This document shows, piece after piece, positions 45,167 through 54,341 of a stretch of DNA of 64,000 nucleotides. Numbering within the stretch: position 1 is the first letter of the stretch; each line of letters starts with the position of its first letter. The stretch is taken from contig NZ_JAQV02000007.1 of NCBI RefSeq assembly GCF_000732485.2, positions 1 through 64,000 of the forward strand, written 5' to 3'. Both the position numbers and the translations under genes were made by a program. The stretch is from Bacillus sp. SJS (GTDB lineage Bacteria > Bacillota > Bacilli > Bacillales > Bacillaceae). The notes beneath the pieces were generated by a model, which was not told the DNA's origin, did not search any database, and saw only the letters and a program-made list of their open reading frames with translations.

Positions 45167-46876
45167 CTATTTGTTTTTCAATTCTTCTAAATCTTCTTCA
45201 ACAAGCGTTCCAATTTTTTCAAAGGAACCCGGTTCTACATGTTCAATAGCCGTTGCCGCCTTCTTTAATGAGCTTTCATATTCATAATGCCGGAAGAGAT
45301 TCTCTGCTTCATGCAGATCTTTTGAAAGCCTTTCATTCCGGCTTCTGAACCGGTTCCCATACTGGATAATCCTTTCAACATAATATACTTGTTCAATCAT
45401 ATCTTCTGTTTGCTGATGCACTTTAGCAGAAGCAGAGACGGCATCTTCAAGCAGGATATTGACCGCTACCATATCCAGCGGAATTTCATCCAGCTTCTCA
45501 GATACATAAGCGATTGTTCTCTGAGCCTCTTTTAACAGGTCGGAGTAAGCAGCTGGCAAACCAGGCACATTGCTCTTGCTGATCGATCTTGCAGATTCAT
45601 TAAGCAAACGCCTTGCCTCTGTTAACTGCTCGCGTGCCAGCAGCTCTTCTTTTCGAAGGGCATGAAGCATCTCCCGGTACTCGTTATGGTCTTTGCGAAC
45701 TTCAGATGTTTGTTTTTCAAGCTCCAGCAGTTCTTCTTTCAGAAGGGAATAAGCAATTTTTTCACTCGCCATTTTATCCTGAATGTGATGGAAGCGCTTT
45801 TGAAGCGCCGCTACTTGTTTATCAATGCTGCGCAGTCTGGATGTTTCCTCTTCGCTTAGATGATAGCTTTTCTTTACCGTGTCCGTTTCTTCCTTTGAAA
45901 TAAGCTTAGCAGCTGTTAATTCATGAAGTGCTCCCTCTGTCTTCACTGTTTCAGATAACACAAAGTGGTGGGCGTGCACTTCCTTTTCAAGAAGATCATA
46001 CATCGTCTCAATCGATTCATGGATCTCTTGGAGACTTTCGCTGATTCCGTCCAATTCAAGTTCGCAAATCTTTTCCTGGAAAATGATGAGCGTCCCGGAT
46101 ATCCGCTCCGCTTCACTTTGAATTTGAATATGTTCAAGAAAATATCCCTGTTCTGCCATTTCCTTGTATCCATCCGAAATTTCAGCCAGCTGGTTCGGTA
46201 TTGCACTCTGACAGTCTGCAAGCATGGCAGGGATGAGCTCTATTTTGGCGCATAGCTCATCCAAAATAACATTCTGTTTTGTAAGGATTTCTCTAGCAGC
46301 CAAATAATTGCCTGCGTCTGTCTCTGCTTCAAACCGCTTTAGTTCTTCATACACTTCATAAAGCGCTGTCTCGAGCTTTGCATGCGCTCTTCCAAACGTA
46401 TGACTGTGGGCAAGCAGAGTCTTTTTCGCTTTTTTAAATTTCTCTTTTACATCTTCAATTTCAATGCTGTTTCTCTCTTCGCTCGTTACAAGCTCATAGA
46501 TTTCTTCGATGATCTGTTCAATGTTCTGATCGGCTGCCTCAAGCATCCTCTCAATATGGGCGAGTACCTCTTTTGATTTCTTGAATCGGTACTTGTCCGC
46601 ATGGTCTTCTGCATCGAATAGCAGTTCTTCTACTTCAGGAAGCTGGGACGTAATGATTTCATCCCATTCCTGTCTCCATTTTTCAAATAACTCTTCCGCT
46701 TGTCCAGTCATTTTTAGTTCTTTTACTCTGGACATCTCGTCTGCGAGCGACCGGTTCATAATTTCAATTTTTCTCGCTTCAAGCCGGTCGACTTCCCGGT
46801 ATATATTTTTCCTGATAAAATAACCGACTGCGAAAAAGATAACGAGTGCAGCCAGTAAACCAATAACGACTTCCAT
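45167..46876 (-). CDS. ezrA: septation ring regulator EzrA
   Basis: 569 aa from ATG 46876 behind AAGGGGG; the longer frame to 46927 is rejected. One N-terminal membrane helix (2-20) is followed by an all-helical cytoplasmic rod of coiled coils, the spectrin-like EzrA plan. It tempers FtsZ assembly and coordinates the divisome with wall synthesis. Length agrees with other EzrA proteins. Confidence 0.95.
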   Translation of the reverse strand: MEVVIGLLAALVIFFAVGYFIRKNIYREVDRLEARKIEIMNRSLADEMSRVKELKMTGQAEELFEKWRQEWDEIITSQLPEVEELLFDAEDHADKYRFKKSKEVLAHIERMLEAADQNIEQIIEEIYELVTSEERNSIEIEDVKEKFKKAKKTLLAHSHTFGRAHAKLETALYEVYEELKRFEAETDAGNYLAAREILTKQNVILDELCAKIELIPAMLADCQSAIPNQLAEISDGYKEMAEQGYFLEHIQIQSEAERISGTLIIFQEKICELELDGISESLQEIHESIETMYDLLEKEVHAHHFVLSETVKTEGALHELTAAKLISKEETDTVKKSYHLSEEETSRLRSIDKQVAALQKRFHHIQDKMASEKIAYSLLKEELLELEKQTSEVRKDHNEYREMLHALRKEELLAREQLTEARRLLNESARSISKSNVPGLPAAYSDLLKEAQRTIAYVSEKLDEIPLDMVAVNILLEDAVSASAKVHQQTEDMIEQVYYVERIIQYGNRFRSRNERLSKDLHEAENLFRHYEYESSLKKAATAIEHVEPGSFEKIGTLVEEDLEELKNK

Positions 46877-47274
46877 AATGGGCCCCCTTGCTGTATATAA
46901 GAAAAGCACAAGCTCTGATAGCCCCATGAGCTGCTTGCGGCTTACGTCTGCTCAAGCGTTCAAAACCGCACGCCGGAAAAAGAATCATGAGACGGCTGGT
47001 CCGCTGCTTTATCAGTTTCAAGAATTGTTTATAATAATGCTGTGTCAGTACACAGACTTTTCTCATTGAAAAAAAAACGGTTTGCCGCTGTCATGTTAGA
47101 ATCTACTGACTCGTTCCATACCCTTCATTTGTCACATGCACATTCTATGTATAACACTTGCAAAAGTTATGTTATTTCAATGTTTTTATGATACCATGTT
47201 AACGATATTTTTTGACCAGTTTTTTTAATTTTTTACATGCTATTATCCTGCTTTATACCAAGGGGGAAAAGAAT
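46877..47274. other. 398-bp divergent intergenic region, ezrA/hisJ
   Basis: No gene or repeat seen. It must hold the promoters of ezrA (leftward) and hisJ (rightward); I could not choose reliable -35/-10 pairs. Confidence 0.5.
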
Positions 47275-48099
47275 TTGATAAAAATAGACGGTCATGTCCA
47301 TACTCCTTTTTGCCCTCACGGCTCCCCGGACAGTCTTAAAAGCTATGCCGAAAGAGCTATTGAGCTTGGGTTTAAAGAGATTTCATTCACTGAACACGCT
47401 CCGCTTCCTGAAGGATTTTCCGATCCTGTACCTGAGAAGGACAGCGCTTTGCCAATGGAACAGCTTGAACTCTACATCCATTCCATTCTGGAAATTAAAA
47501 AAGCTTACTCGAAGGAAATTAGAATTAATCTGGGGTTTGAAATAGATTATATCGAGGGATTTGAAGCAGCCACATCCAAATTCCTGAACAATTATGGAGA
47601 AATAATGGACGATTCCATTCTTTCCGTTCATTTTCTGCTGAATAACGGAAACTACTACTGCTTGGACTACAGTGAAGAGGGTTTTGCCGAGATATGCCAG
47701 GCGGCAGGCTCTGTTGAGGATACCTATAATCTTTATTACCGGACAGTTGAAAAATCCATTCTTTCCGATTTGGGCAGCTGGAAGCCTAAACGAATCGGCC
47801 ATATCACACTCGCTCATAAATTCCAGCTGCTGTTCCCTGCACCCTGTCAGGACTTGGAACGAATCAGCAGCCTGCTTGATTTAATAAAAGCGGGGGGCTA
47901 TGAGCTTGATTACAATACGGCGGGCTTGAGAAAAAAACATTGCCAAAATCCCTATCCATATGACAGTGCGGCAAGGCTTGCCATCGAAAAGGGCATTCCG
48001 CTTTTGTACGGTTCAGATGCCCATATGGCTGAAGATACGGGAGCAGATTATCAAGCCTTTGAAAGATTGATTACAGGATTGCCTCTTTCTTCGGAGTAA
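47275..48099 (+). CDS. hisJ: histidinol-phosphatase, PHP family
   Basis: 274 aa from TTG 47275, which has AAGGGGG 6 nt upstream; longer frames lack a site. The PHP metal ligands are seen in GHVHTPFCPHG at the start and in YGSDAHMAED near the end. It removes phosphate from histidinol phosphate in histidine synthesis. The 3' end overlaps the convergent refZ gene by 29 nt. Confidence 0.9.
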   Translation: MIKIDGHVHTPFCPHGSPDSLKSYAERAIELGFKEISFTEHAPLPEGFSDPVPEKDSALPMEQLELYIHSILEIKKAYSKEIRINLGFEIDYIEGFEAATSKFLNNYGEIMDDSILSVHFLLNNGNYYCLDYSEEGFAEICQAAGSVEDTYNLYYRTVEKSILSDLGSWKPKRIGHITLAHKFQLLFPAPCQDLERISSLLDLIKAGGYELDYNTAGLRKKHCQNPYPYDSAARLAIEKGIPLLYGSDAHMAEDTGADYQAFERLITGLPLSSE

Positions 48100-48703
48100 G
48101 CAATGAAATCATCCAGCTTTCAAGCTCATGGAAATACTGCTTAACAAAGTAATCTTCATGCGGCTGAAGGTAAAGAACTTCCGCAATATACTGGGGCTGA
48201 AGGAAAGGCATTGTCAGCATCCCTTTCAGCTGGACAATGAAATGGCCAATCGGTATTTTATTCAGGCTTCCGTCACCCATACCCTCTTCCAGCAATGAAG
48301 CCAGTAAAAACTTTTCTTTCAGCATATACGTACTCATCACTTCTCTGATCAGCATCGTATCCAATGTAATTTCCCGATATACAAACCGGGTTAATTGACG
48401 CCGTTCATGCTGATAGCTTAAAATGTTAAAAACTAAACGGGTCAGCCTGCTCACCGGACTTTTATCAAGATCAGCCAGAATGGCCCCGTCCATGGCATTT
48501 AAATATCCTTCGTAAAAATCGGAAACAAGATATTCCATCAATCCGGTTTTGCCGTTGAAATAATACGAAATATGAGCAACATTGACGCCTGCTTTCTTGG
48601 CAATTGCCCTGACGGAAGTACCAGTGAAGCCATTCGTATTAAACAGAGAAATAGCTGATTGAATGATTTTTTCCTTTGTCAGATTAAAGGTTTCCTGTTT
48701 CAT
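48071..48703 (-). CDS. refZ: TetR-family FtsZ-ring regulator RefZ
   Basis: 210 aa from ATG 48703 (AGGGGTG upstream). Residues about 9-55 form a TetR DNA-binding domain (GFTGTSVRAIAKKAGVNVAHI). Size and the hisJ-ytsP neighbourhood identify it as RefZ (YttP), which binds sites near the origin and adjusts Z-ring position at sporulation. No RefZ motif was recognised in this window. Confidence 0.9.
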   Translation of the reverse strand: MKQETFNLTKEKIIQSAISLFNTNGFTGTSVRAIAKKAGVNVAHISYYFNGKTGLMEYLVSDFYEGYLNAMDGAILADLDKSPVSRLTRLVFNILSYQHERRQLTRFVYREITLDTMLIREVMSTYMLKEKFLLASLLEEGMGDGSLNKIPIGHFIVQLKGMLTMPFLQPQYIAEVLYLQPHEDYFVKQYFHELESWMISLLTPKKEAIL

Positions 48704-48834
48704 CCGGCTCACCCCTTGTATTCTTTCCTACTTCTTTCCATAGAAGAAGGGGGAATCCTTTATGATCTTCTCGACAAAGTTCCTTTTGCAGAAGATCCCG
48801 TTCGTTATATTTGAATGAAAGAGGGAGATAAATC

Positions 48835-49314
48835 ATGTTTCATGTCGAAAAATACTCAAATAACACGAAAGAAAATTACGAGCTTGTTATAAAACAGCTG
48901 AAGGCTCTTCTCGAAGGGGAACCGGACCAGATTGCCAATCTGTCTAACGCTTCCGCATTGCTGAACCAGTTTCTTACAGAGGTTAATTGGGTCGGCTTTT
49001 ATTTAATGAAAGAAGGAGAACTCGTTCTCGGCCCATTTCAGGGACTGCCCGCTTGTGTGAGAATTCCTGTTGGCAAAGGGGTCTGCGGAACGGCCGCGGC
49101 GTCTGGTGAAACCCAGCTCGTTGAAGACGTACATCAATTTCCCGGCCACATCGCCTGTGATGGAGCAACCAATTCTGAAATCGTCGTACCTTTAGTAAAA
49201 AACGGAGAAGTCATTGGTGTCCTCGATATCGACAGCCCTGTTAAAAACCGGTTTAATGAGCTGGACAAAGAATATATTGAACTTTTTGCAGAAGCACTGC
49301 TGCCGTTTATTTAA
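48835..49314 (+). CDS. ytsP: GAF-domain free methionine-(R)-sulfoxide reductase (YtsP)
   Basis: 159-aa single GAF domain with the conserved cysteines of fRMsr enzymes (GLPACVRIPVGKGVCG and HIACDGATNSE). It reduces free Met-R-sulfoxide. GGGAGAT precedes the ATG. Divergent from refZ; the next gene (GGDEF) is convergent. Confidence 0.9.
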   Translation: MFHVEKYSNNTKENYELVIKQLKALLEGEPDQIANLSNASALLNQFLTEVNWVGFYLMKEGELVLGPFQGLPACVRIPVGKGVCGTAAASGETQLVEDVHQFPGHIACDGATNSEIVVPLVKNGEVIGVLDIDSPVKNRFNELDKEYIELFAEALLPFI

Positions 49315-49399
49315 CAAATGAGCTCTTGTTTAATTAGGTTCTATAAATAATACCTGTCCATGCTAATTGGAGCGGAGGATGAGGTAATACAGCCAGCTG

Positions 49400-49437
49400 A
49401 AAAAAGCGCCTGGATTTATGTCCGGGCGCTTTTTTTA
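49400..49437. terminator. terminator between ytsP and the GGDEF gene
   Basis: AAAAAAGCGCC / GGGCGCTTTTTTT. The short open frame across it (49360-49551) is not a gene. Confidence 0.8.
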
Positions 49438-49529
49438 TTTCTGTTATACTTGGCTCTTGATTGGCGCTGCAGGCGTTCGCTCCAATCAACAGGTGTAAAA
49501 AAATCAACCTCATGCTTTAACATAGCCTA

Positions 49530-51359
49530 TTATTTATCAGAATCCGCCTGAATGACCACTTGATCTTTGCCATTGCTTTTCGCTTTGTAAAGAGCCCTGT
49601 CTGCTCTTAAGAACAGCTGTTTAGGTGTATCCTCCCGGTCCGCTTCCCACCAGGAAATTCCGCAGGATACAGTAATGGAAGGAGACGTAATTTCTCTTAC
49701 CCGTTCCACAAGGCGGTTCGCAACCGCAATACCAGACTCGATTTCCACCTGCGGCAGGTAAATTGCGAGTTCTTCTCCGCCCCATCTTGCTCCAACATCA
49801 TGCTCTCTCACATTGCTTTTAATAATGTTTCCTACTTGAATAAGAACCTCATCGCCTGTCTGATGACCATAGGTGTCATTGATGTTTTTGAAATTATCAA
49901 TGTCTATTAACAGGAAGACCCCATTTCTTTCCTGACTCATTGATTGCCGGATCCGTTCATTTAAATAGTTTCTCGAAAACAGCTTTGTCAGGTTATCCGT
50001 CTTAACAAGTGCCTCCAGTTCTTCGCGCAGCATTGAATTTGTCAGGGCAAGTGTGGAATGGTGAATCAGCGATTGAAGAAGCTTAAAAGTTTCAAATGTA
50101 AAATGGTATGGCGTTTCATGTACAGCAATAGCAAAACCTCTGACCTGCTCATTCTCCATCATCGGAACGGCCATCAGGCATTTGTAAAGCCCTGGTATGT
50201 TTTGAGCAGAAAGGTTCCCTATGAAAATTCCTTCCTTCTCATTAATAATCTTTGTCCTTACGAAGGAAAGATAAGACTCTGCTTCGGGAGTAATAAAGAA
50301 GCCTGTACTGCCGGGCAAAAGCTGGTAGCTTCCGGACGAATCTTTGTAAAAGAAACCTGCTTCCTGTGCATTAAAGGAATGGATAATCCGTTCTGAAAGA
50401 AATTTCATCGTATCTTTAAGCGGCATGTTTTTATTTAGCTGATGAGATGTTTCATTGATTAGCCTCAGATCCTCTATCACTTTTTTAGACTGCTGATAAA
50501 GCTGGGCATTCTCCATCGCGTTTCCAGCCGCATTCGCCAGCATCATAATAAACTTAATTTCCGATTCCTTGAGAGGACTTATTTTGTCAGAGATGACCTC
50601 GAGCACTCCGTATATTCCCTGCCTCCCTTTGAGAGGAACGAATACATGGATATTTTCAGAGGAGGCTCTGTCCATTTTAATGGTCCCCGTTAAAAAAGCT
50701 TCCATCGCACAGTCCGTAGAACCTTTTTCATCGAAATATAAATCCTTTGTCGGCAGTTCAAGTCTGCTGTCATTGTCATGTGAAAGAAATAAATAGAAAA
50801 TGTAGGAAGAATACATGCTTTGAAGGGCTTCAATAAGTTCAAAAAGAACCTGATCCTTATCCATTGAGGAATGGAACCGCTCAGTCAGCTCATAAAGATG
50901 AGTATGCTTTCTTGAATTCAACACACTCGTTTCAATCTCTCTGCAATAAAAAAGAAACTGGCTGCATGCATGGCTTACTTCATTAAGATCATCGGTACCT
51001 GTCAATTCAGCTCCAATCATCTCAAGGACCGCAAACCATTCTTTCTGAGGATCACCGATCAGCATCCTGCATTGGTCAGTCTTTTTGGAAAAGCCATTCT
51101 CAAACAATTCATCCCGGTCTTCCTCTGTAGAAGAAACAGGGGATTGAAAGGATGAAGTGCTCGCCGTAAAATAGGGCAGCAATGGAACATTTGCAGAATA
51201 ATAGCAGTAAATTGCTGCTTGGTCAGCATTAAATACAGATTTCAATTCAGAGGCTAGCCACCTTGACGCCTTCTCAATGGAATGATCTGTTCTTTCATTA
51301 TATAAATAGGCAAAAAAACGGCCGTTCAGTGATGCAGCCTTGCTGATGATTTCTTGCAT
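49530..51359 (-). CDS. ytrP: GAF-GGDEF diguanylate cyclase (YtrP)
   Basis: 609 aa. Two or three GAF-like sensor domains fill residues about 1-430, then a GGDEF domain. The active-site motif is GGEEL (527-531) and the product-inhibition I-site RxxD (REHD) lies five residues before it. It should make c-di-GMP and be feedback-inhibited. No membrane helix. GGGTGG precedes the ATG. The pel operon at the right end of the window is the obvious c-di-GMP-controlled output. Confidence 0.93.
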   Translation of the reverse strand: MQEIISKAASLNGRFFAYLYNERTDHSIEKASRWLASELKSVFNADQAAIYCYYSANVPLLPYFTASTSSFQSPVSSTEEDRDELFENGFSKKTDQCRMLIGDPQKEWFAVLEMIGAELTGTDDLNEVSHACSQFLFYCREIETSVLNSRKHTHLYELTERFHSSMDKDQVLFELIEALQSMYSSYIFYLFLSHDNDSRLELPTKDLYFDEKGSTDCAMEAFLTGTIKMDRASSENIHVFVPLKGRQGIYGVLEVISDKISPLKESEIKFIMMLANAAGNAMENAQLYQQSKKVIEDLRLINETSHQLNKNMPLKDTMKFLSERIIHSFNAQEAGFFYKDSSGSYQLLPGSTGFFITPEAESYLSFVRTKIINEKEGIFIGNLSAQNIPGLYKCLMAVPMMENEQVRGFAIAVHETPYHFTFETFKLLQSLIHHSTLALTNSMLREELEALVKTDNLTKLFSRNYLNERIRQSMSQERNGVFLLIDIDNFKNINDTYGHQTGDEVLIQVGNIIKSNVREHDVGARWGGEELAIYLPQVEIESGIAVANRLVERVREITSPSITVSCGISWWEADREDTPKQLFLRADRALYKAKSNGKDQVVIQADSDK

Positions 51360-51475
51360 GTTTGGACCACCCGTTAAATTCCAAATTAAGTAAATTTTAA
51401 TGATTTTATTATATCATAAAACTAGCTCTTTCCATAGATTAACTTTCCCTGTCAGCCTATCAAATAAACGCACAG

Positions 51476-51504
51476 TTGACATCATCGCCACTACGTCATA
51501 TAAT
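51476..51504 (+). promoter_or_regulatory. sigma-A promoter of rpsD
   Basis: TTGACA, a 17-bp spacer and TATAAT, all consensus. Predicted start near 51511, leaving a leader of about 190 nt before rpsD. Confidence 0.88.
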
Positions 51505-51510
51505 GTTCTT

Positions 51511-51699
51511 TGTTGTGTAAAATATTGCAGCCTCAGAATCGCATAGATGTCCCCATTTTGTTCCCGTGCCTGACACGAGGTGCATCGAGTAACTCCCTGC
51601 TGCTGGAGCGAGGATGCATGAAAACATAATGGTCATACATGTAAGGTTCGGTCTGGTTTTTATTTTATACAAAATAAAAACACAAGGAGGAGTCATATA
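51511..51699 (+). promoter_or_regulatory. rpsD leader, probable S4 autoregulatory region
   Basis: A long, potentially folded leader with no open frame. In B. subtilis S4 represses its own gene through such a leader. I see complementary words (e.g. GTGCCTGACAC) but did not fit the published S4 structure. Confidence 0.5.
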
Positions 51700-52302
51700 A
51701 TGTCTCGTTATACTGGCCCTAGCTGGAAACTATCCCGCCGTCTTGGAATCTCTCTAAGCGGTACAGGTAAAGAATTAGAAAAACGCCCTTACGCTCCTGG
51801 ACAACACGGTCCTGGACAACGTAAAAAACTTTCTGAGTACGGTCTTCAATTGCAAGAAAAACAAAAACTTCGTCACATGTACGGAGTAAACGAGCGCCAG
51901 TTCCGCAACACGTTCGTTAAAGCTGGAAAAATGAAAGGGATCCTTGGTGAAAGCTTCATGGCTTTGCTTGAATCCCGCCTTGACAACGTTGTTTACCGTC
52001 TTGGTCTTGCGCGCACACGCCGCCAAGCACGCCAATTGGTAAACCACGGTCACATCATGGTTGACAACGGCCGCGTTGACATTCCATCTTTCCAAGTTAA
52101 AACTGGTCAAGTTATCACTTTGCGCGAAAAATCCCGCAACCTTGATATCGTGAAAGAAGCTCTAGAAGTAAACAGCTTCGTTCCAGAATACTTGACTTTT
52201 GATGCTGACAAGCTTGAAGGAACTTACACTCGTCTTCCTGAGCGTTCTGAGCTTCCAGCTGAAATTAACGAATCTCTTATCGTTGAGTTCTACTCTCGTT
52301 AA
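51700..52302 (+). CDS. rpsD: 30S ribosomal protein S4
   Basis: 200 aa with the S4 N-terminal domain and a C-terminal S4 RNA-binding fold ([20 protein letters not shown], then [19 protein letters not shown]). Binds 16S rRNA early in 30S assembly and controls its own synthesis. AAGGAGGAG precedes the ATG. Codon use is strongly biased (CGT, GGT, CTT), as expected of a highly expressed gene. Monocistronic. Confidence 0.98.
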   Translation: MSRYTGPSWKLSRRLGISLSGTGKELEKRPYAPGQHGPGQRKKLSEYGLQLQEKQKLRHMYGVNERQFRNTFVKAGKMKGILGESFMALLESRLDNVVYRLGLARTRRQARQLVNHGHIMVDNGRVDIPSFQVKTGQVITLREKSRNLDIVKEALEVNSFVPEYLTFDADKLEGTYTRLPERSELPAEINESLIVEFYSR

Positions 52303-52304
52303 TC

Positions 52305-52349
52305 GATTTGAAGAAAAAACCGCTGAACTTTTGTTCGGCGGTTTTTTTG
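52305..52349 (+). terminator. rpsD terminator
   Basis: AAAAAACCGCTGAAC / GTTCGGCGGTTTTTTT with a TTTT loop. Confidence 0.92.
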
Positions 52350-52365
52350 TTTTGGTTAATTGTTT

Positions 52366-52618
52366 GCACTGACCCCCAGTGCAGCAACGCGCTGGGGGAA
52401 CGGGCAAGAAGCGGACGAACCCTTATCCCGCAACGGCTTTCTACTAACGGGGACGGAGGTTTAGTGCTTTAGTAGAGCGGGGGTCAGTGCACAGCACTGA
52501 CCCTCAGTAAAGTAAAGCGTTGGGGGAATGAGCAAGAAGCGGACGAACCCTTATCCCCCAACGGCTTTCTACTAACGGGGACGGAGGTTTAGTGCTTTAG
52601 CAGAGCGGGGGTCAGTGC
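52366..52618. repeat. two tandem 125-bp elements with terminal inverted repeats
   Basis: Copies at 52366-52490 and 52494-52618, both exactly 125 bp and separated by 3 bp. Each begins GCACTGACCC and ends with GGGGGTCAGTGC, a 12-bp inverted end. Central parts are almost identical; the left subterminal parts differ. Copy 1 has an additional CCCCCAG/CTGGGGG hairpin. No open frame. It fills the rpsD-tyrS gap and looks like a MITE-like or RNA-forming repeat. Confidence 0.85.
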
Positions 52619-52636
52619 AAGGCCCCCGCAAAAACT

Positions 52637-52670
52637 GAAAAAAAGCGCCCAAAACTATGGGCGCTTTTTT
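52637..52670. terminator. tyrS terminator
   Basis: AAAAAAGCGCCC / GGGCGCTTTTTT, 9 nt from the tyrS stop; bidirectional. Confidence 0.88.
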
Positions 52671-52678
52671 CCAACCGA

Positions 52679-54212
<1,534 letters not shown>

Positions 54213-54341
54213 CTCAATATTCACATATTGAATTTTTACCACAATACAGGCCATTATGTCAAATCTGTTTTTGCGACAAATGATACAAATTTTCAGTTAA
54301 TTTTGTGTTATAATATTTTTGCTTCAAGGGGGAGGATTGGA

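Noticed and set aside
49360-49551. 63-codon plus-strand frame after ytsP
   Set aside because: It reads through a Rho-independent terminator and into the 3' end of ytrP; no RBS.
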